NCBI GenBank assembly: GCA_937900565.1 | Contig: CALCFG010000064.1 | Coordinates: 1-5,895, forward strand | Reading direction: 5' to 3' | Length of the DNA: 5,895 bases | Source of the DNA: an uncultured Erysipelotrichaceae bacterium | Lineage (GTDB): Bacteria; Bacillota_I; Bacilli_A; Erysipelotrichales; Erysipelotrichaceae | Shown: in pieces, positions 5,579 through 5,895 of the stretch | Numbering within the stretch: position 1 is the first letter of the stretch | Layout: the number at the start of each line of letters is the position of its first letter | Notes under the pieces: generated by a model | What the model was told of the DNA's origin: nothing | Seen by the model: the letters and a program-made list of their open reading frames with translations, nothing else | The model's database searches: none | Made by a program: the position numbers and the translations under genes

Positions 5579-5895
5579 ATGAAAAACAGTTTACATAATA
5601 AGTTTATTTTTGTTGATTGTGATGGAACGTTAACGAATTCGGCAAATCAAGTGAGTGAAGTAACCAAACAAAGTATTCGTAACGCGCAAGCGTTAGGGCA
5701 TAAAGTCTTTCTTTGTACTGGAAGAAGTGAAGCTGAAATTGATGATACCGTCCTAAATTGTCATTTGGATGGTATCATCGGTTCTTCCGGTGCTTACTTA
5801 ATTATTGATAATCGAAAAGTATTCCATCATTACATCGATCAACAATTATTAATTCAATTAATGCTATGGTTAGATGATCATGATATTTATTACTA
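5579..5895 (+). CDS. HAD-superfamily (Cof-type) phosphatase, 5' part only
   Basis: 105 codons are visible before the window ends. FVDCDGTLT (residues 11-19) is HAD motif I, with nucleophile Asp13 and acid Asp15, and LCTGRS is the motif II region with its Thr. The block that follows (DGIIGSSGAYLIIDN) is typical of the Cof/HAD-IIB group, whose members dephosphorylate sugar phosphates and similar small molecules and have a large C2 cap. Cof members usually have Leu or another aliphatic residue between the two motif I aspartates; Cys14 is a small departure. The gene begins 26 bases after the MupG-like gene with no terminator between, so it probably belongs to the same operon. The full protein should be about 260-280 residues. 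The start may instead be the TTG at 5570. Confidence 0.85.
   Translation, partial: MKNSLHNKFIFVDCDGTLTNSANQVSEVTKQSIRNAQALGHKVFLCTGRSEAEIDDTVLNCHLDGIIGSSGAYLIIDNRKVFHHYIDQQLLIQLMLWLDDHDIYY

Overview
The window is an A+T-rich stretch from a low-GC Bacillota (Firmicutes) bacterium. This rests on strong AAGGAGG-like ribosome binding sites, canonical TTGACA/TATAAT promoters, a CcpA-type cre site, and lactose/cellobiose-family (LCB) PTS proteins with a phospho-glycosidase. Lactobacillales and Erysipelotrichia are both plausible; the sequence alone does not settle the genus.

Layout. Bases 1-108 hold no convincing gene, only an imperfect hairpin (17-49). A short reverse-strand gene (129-596) encodes a DUF3284 protein; it ends in a terminator hairpin (109-130). 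Its promoter lies so close to the ATG that the mRNA looks leaderless. A 304-base A+T-rich divergent control region (597-900) carries that promoter, a set of concentric inverted repeats (717-792), and the forward promoter (TTGACA/TACAAT, 824-851). A near-consensus cre site overlaps the forward promoter, and a 20-base symmetric element follows it immediately. The forward genes are PTS EIIA (901-1221), EIIB (1221-1520), EIIC (1540-2799), a strong intrinsic terminator (2836-2864), a GH1 6-phospho-beta-glucosidase (2878-4353), a MupG/DUF871 (GH170) protein (4365-5552), and the 5' part of a HAD-superfamily phosphatase (from 5579, cut by the window edge).

How they may work together. EIIA, EIIB and EIIC would import a beta-linked di- or oligosaccharide and phosphorylate it at C6. 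The GH1 enzyme would split the 6-phospho-beta-glycoside. The MupG-like protein is a second predicted phospho-sugar hydrolase, and the HAD protein may dephosphorylate a sugar phosphate. The cre site suggests repression when preferred sugars are present. The terminator after EIIC implies that transporter and hydrolases are made in different amounts. No specific regulator and no MurQ etherase are visible here.

The least ordinary points are the pairing of an LCB-type PTS and a GH1 enzyme with a MupG-family protein longer than usual, the leaderless DUF3284 transcript, the in-operon terminator, and the nested symmetry in the control region. I see a recognisable sugar-utilisation locus with unusual wiring and an unassigned substrate, not a wholly new system.
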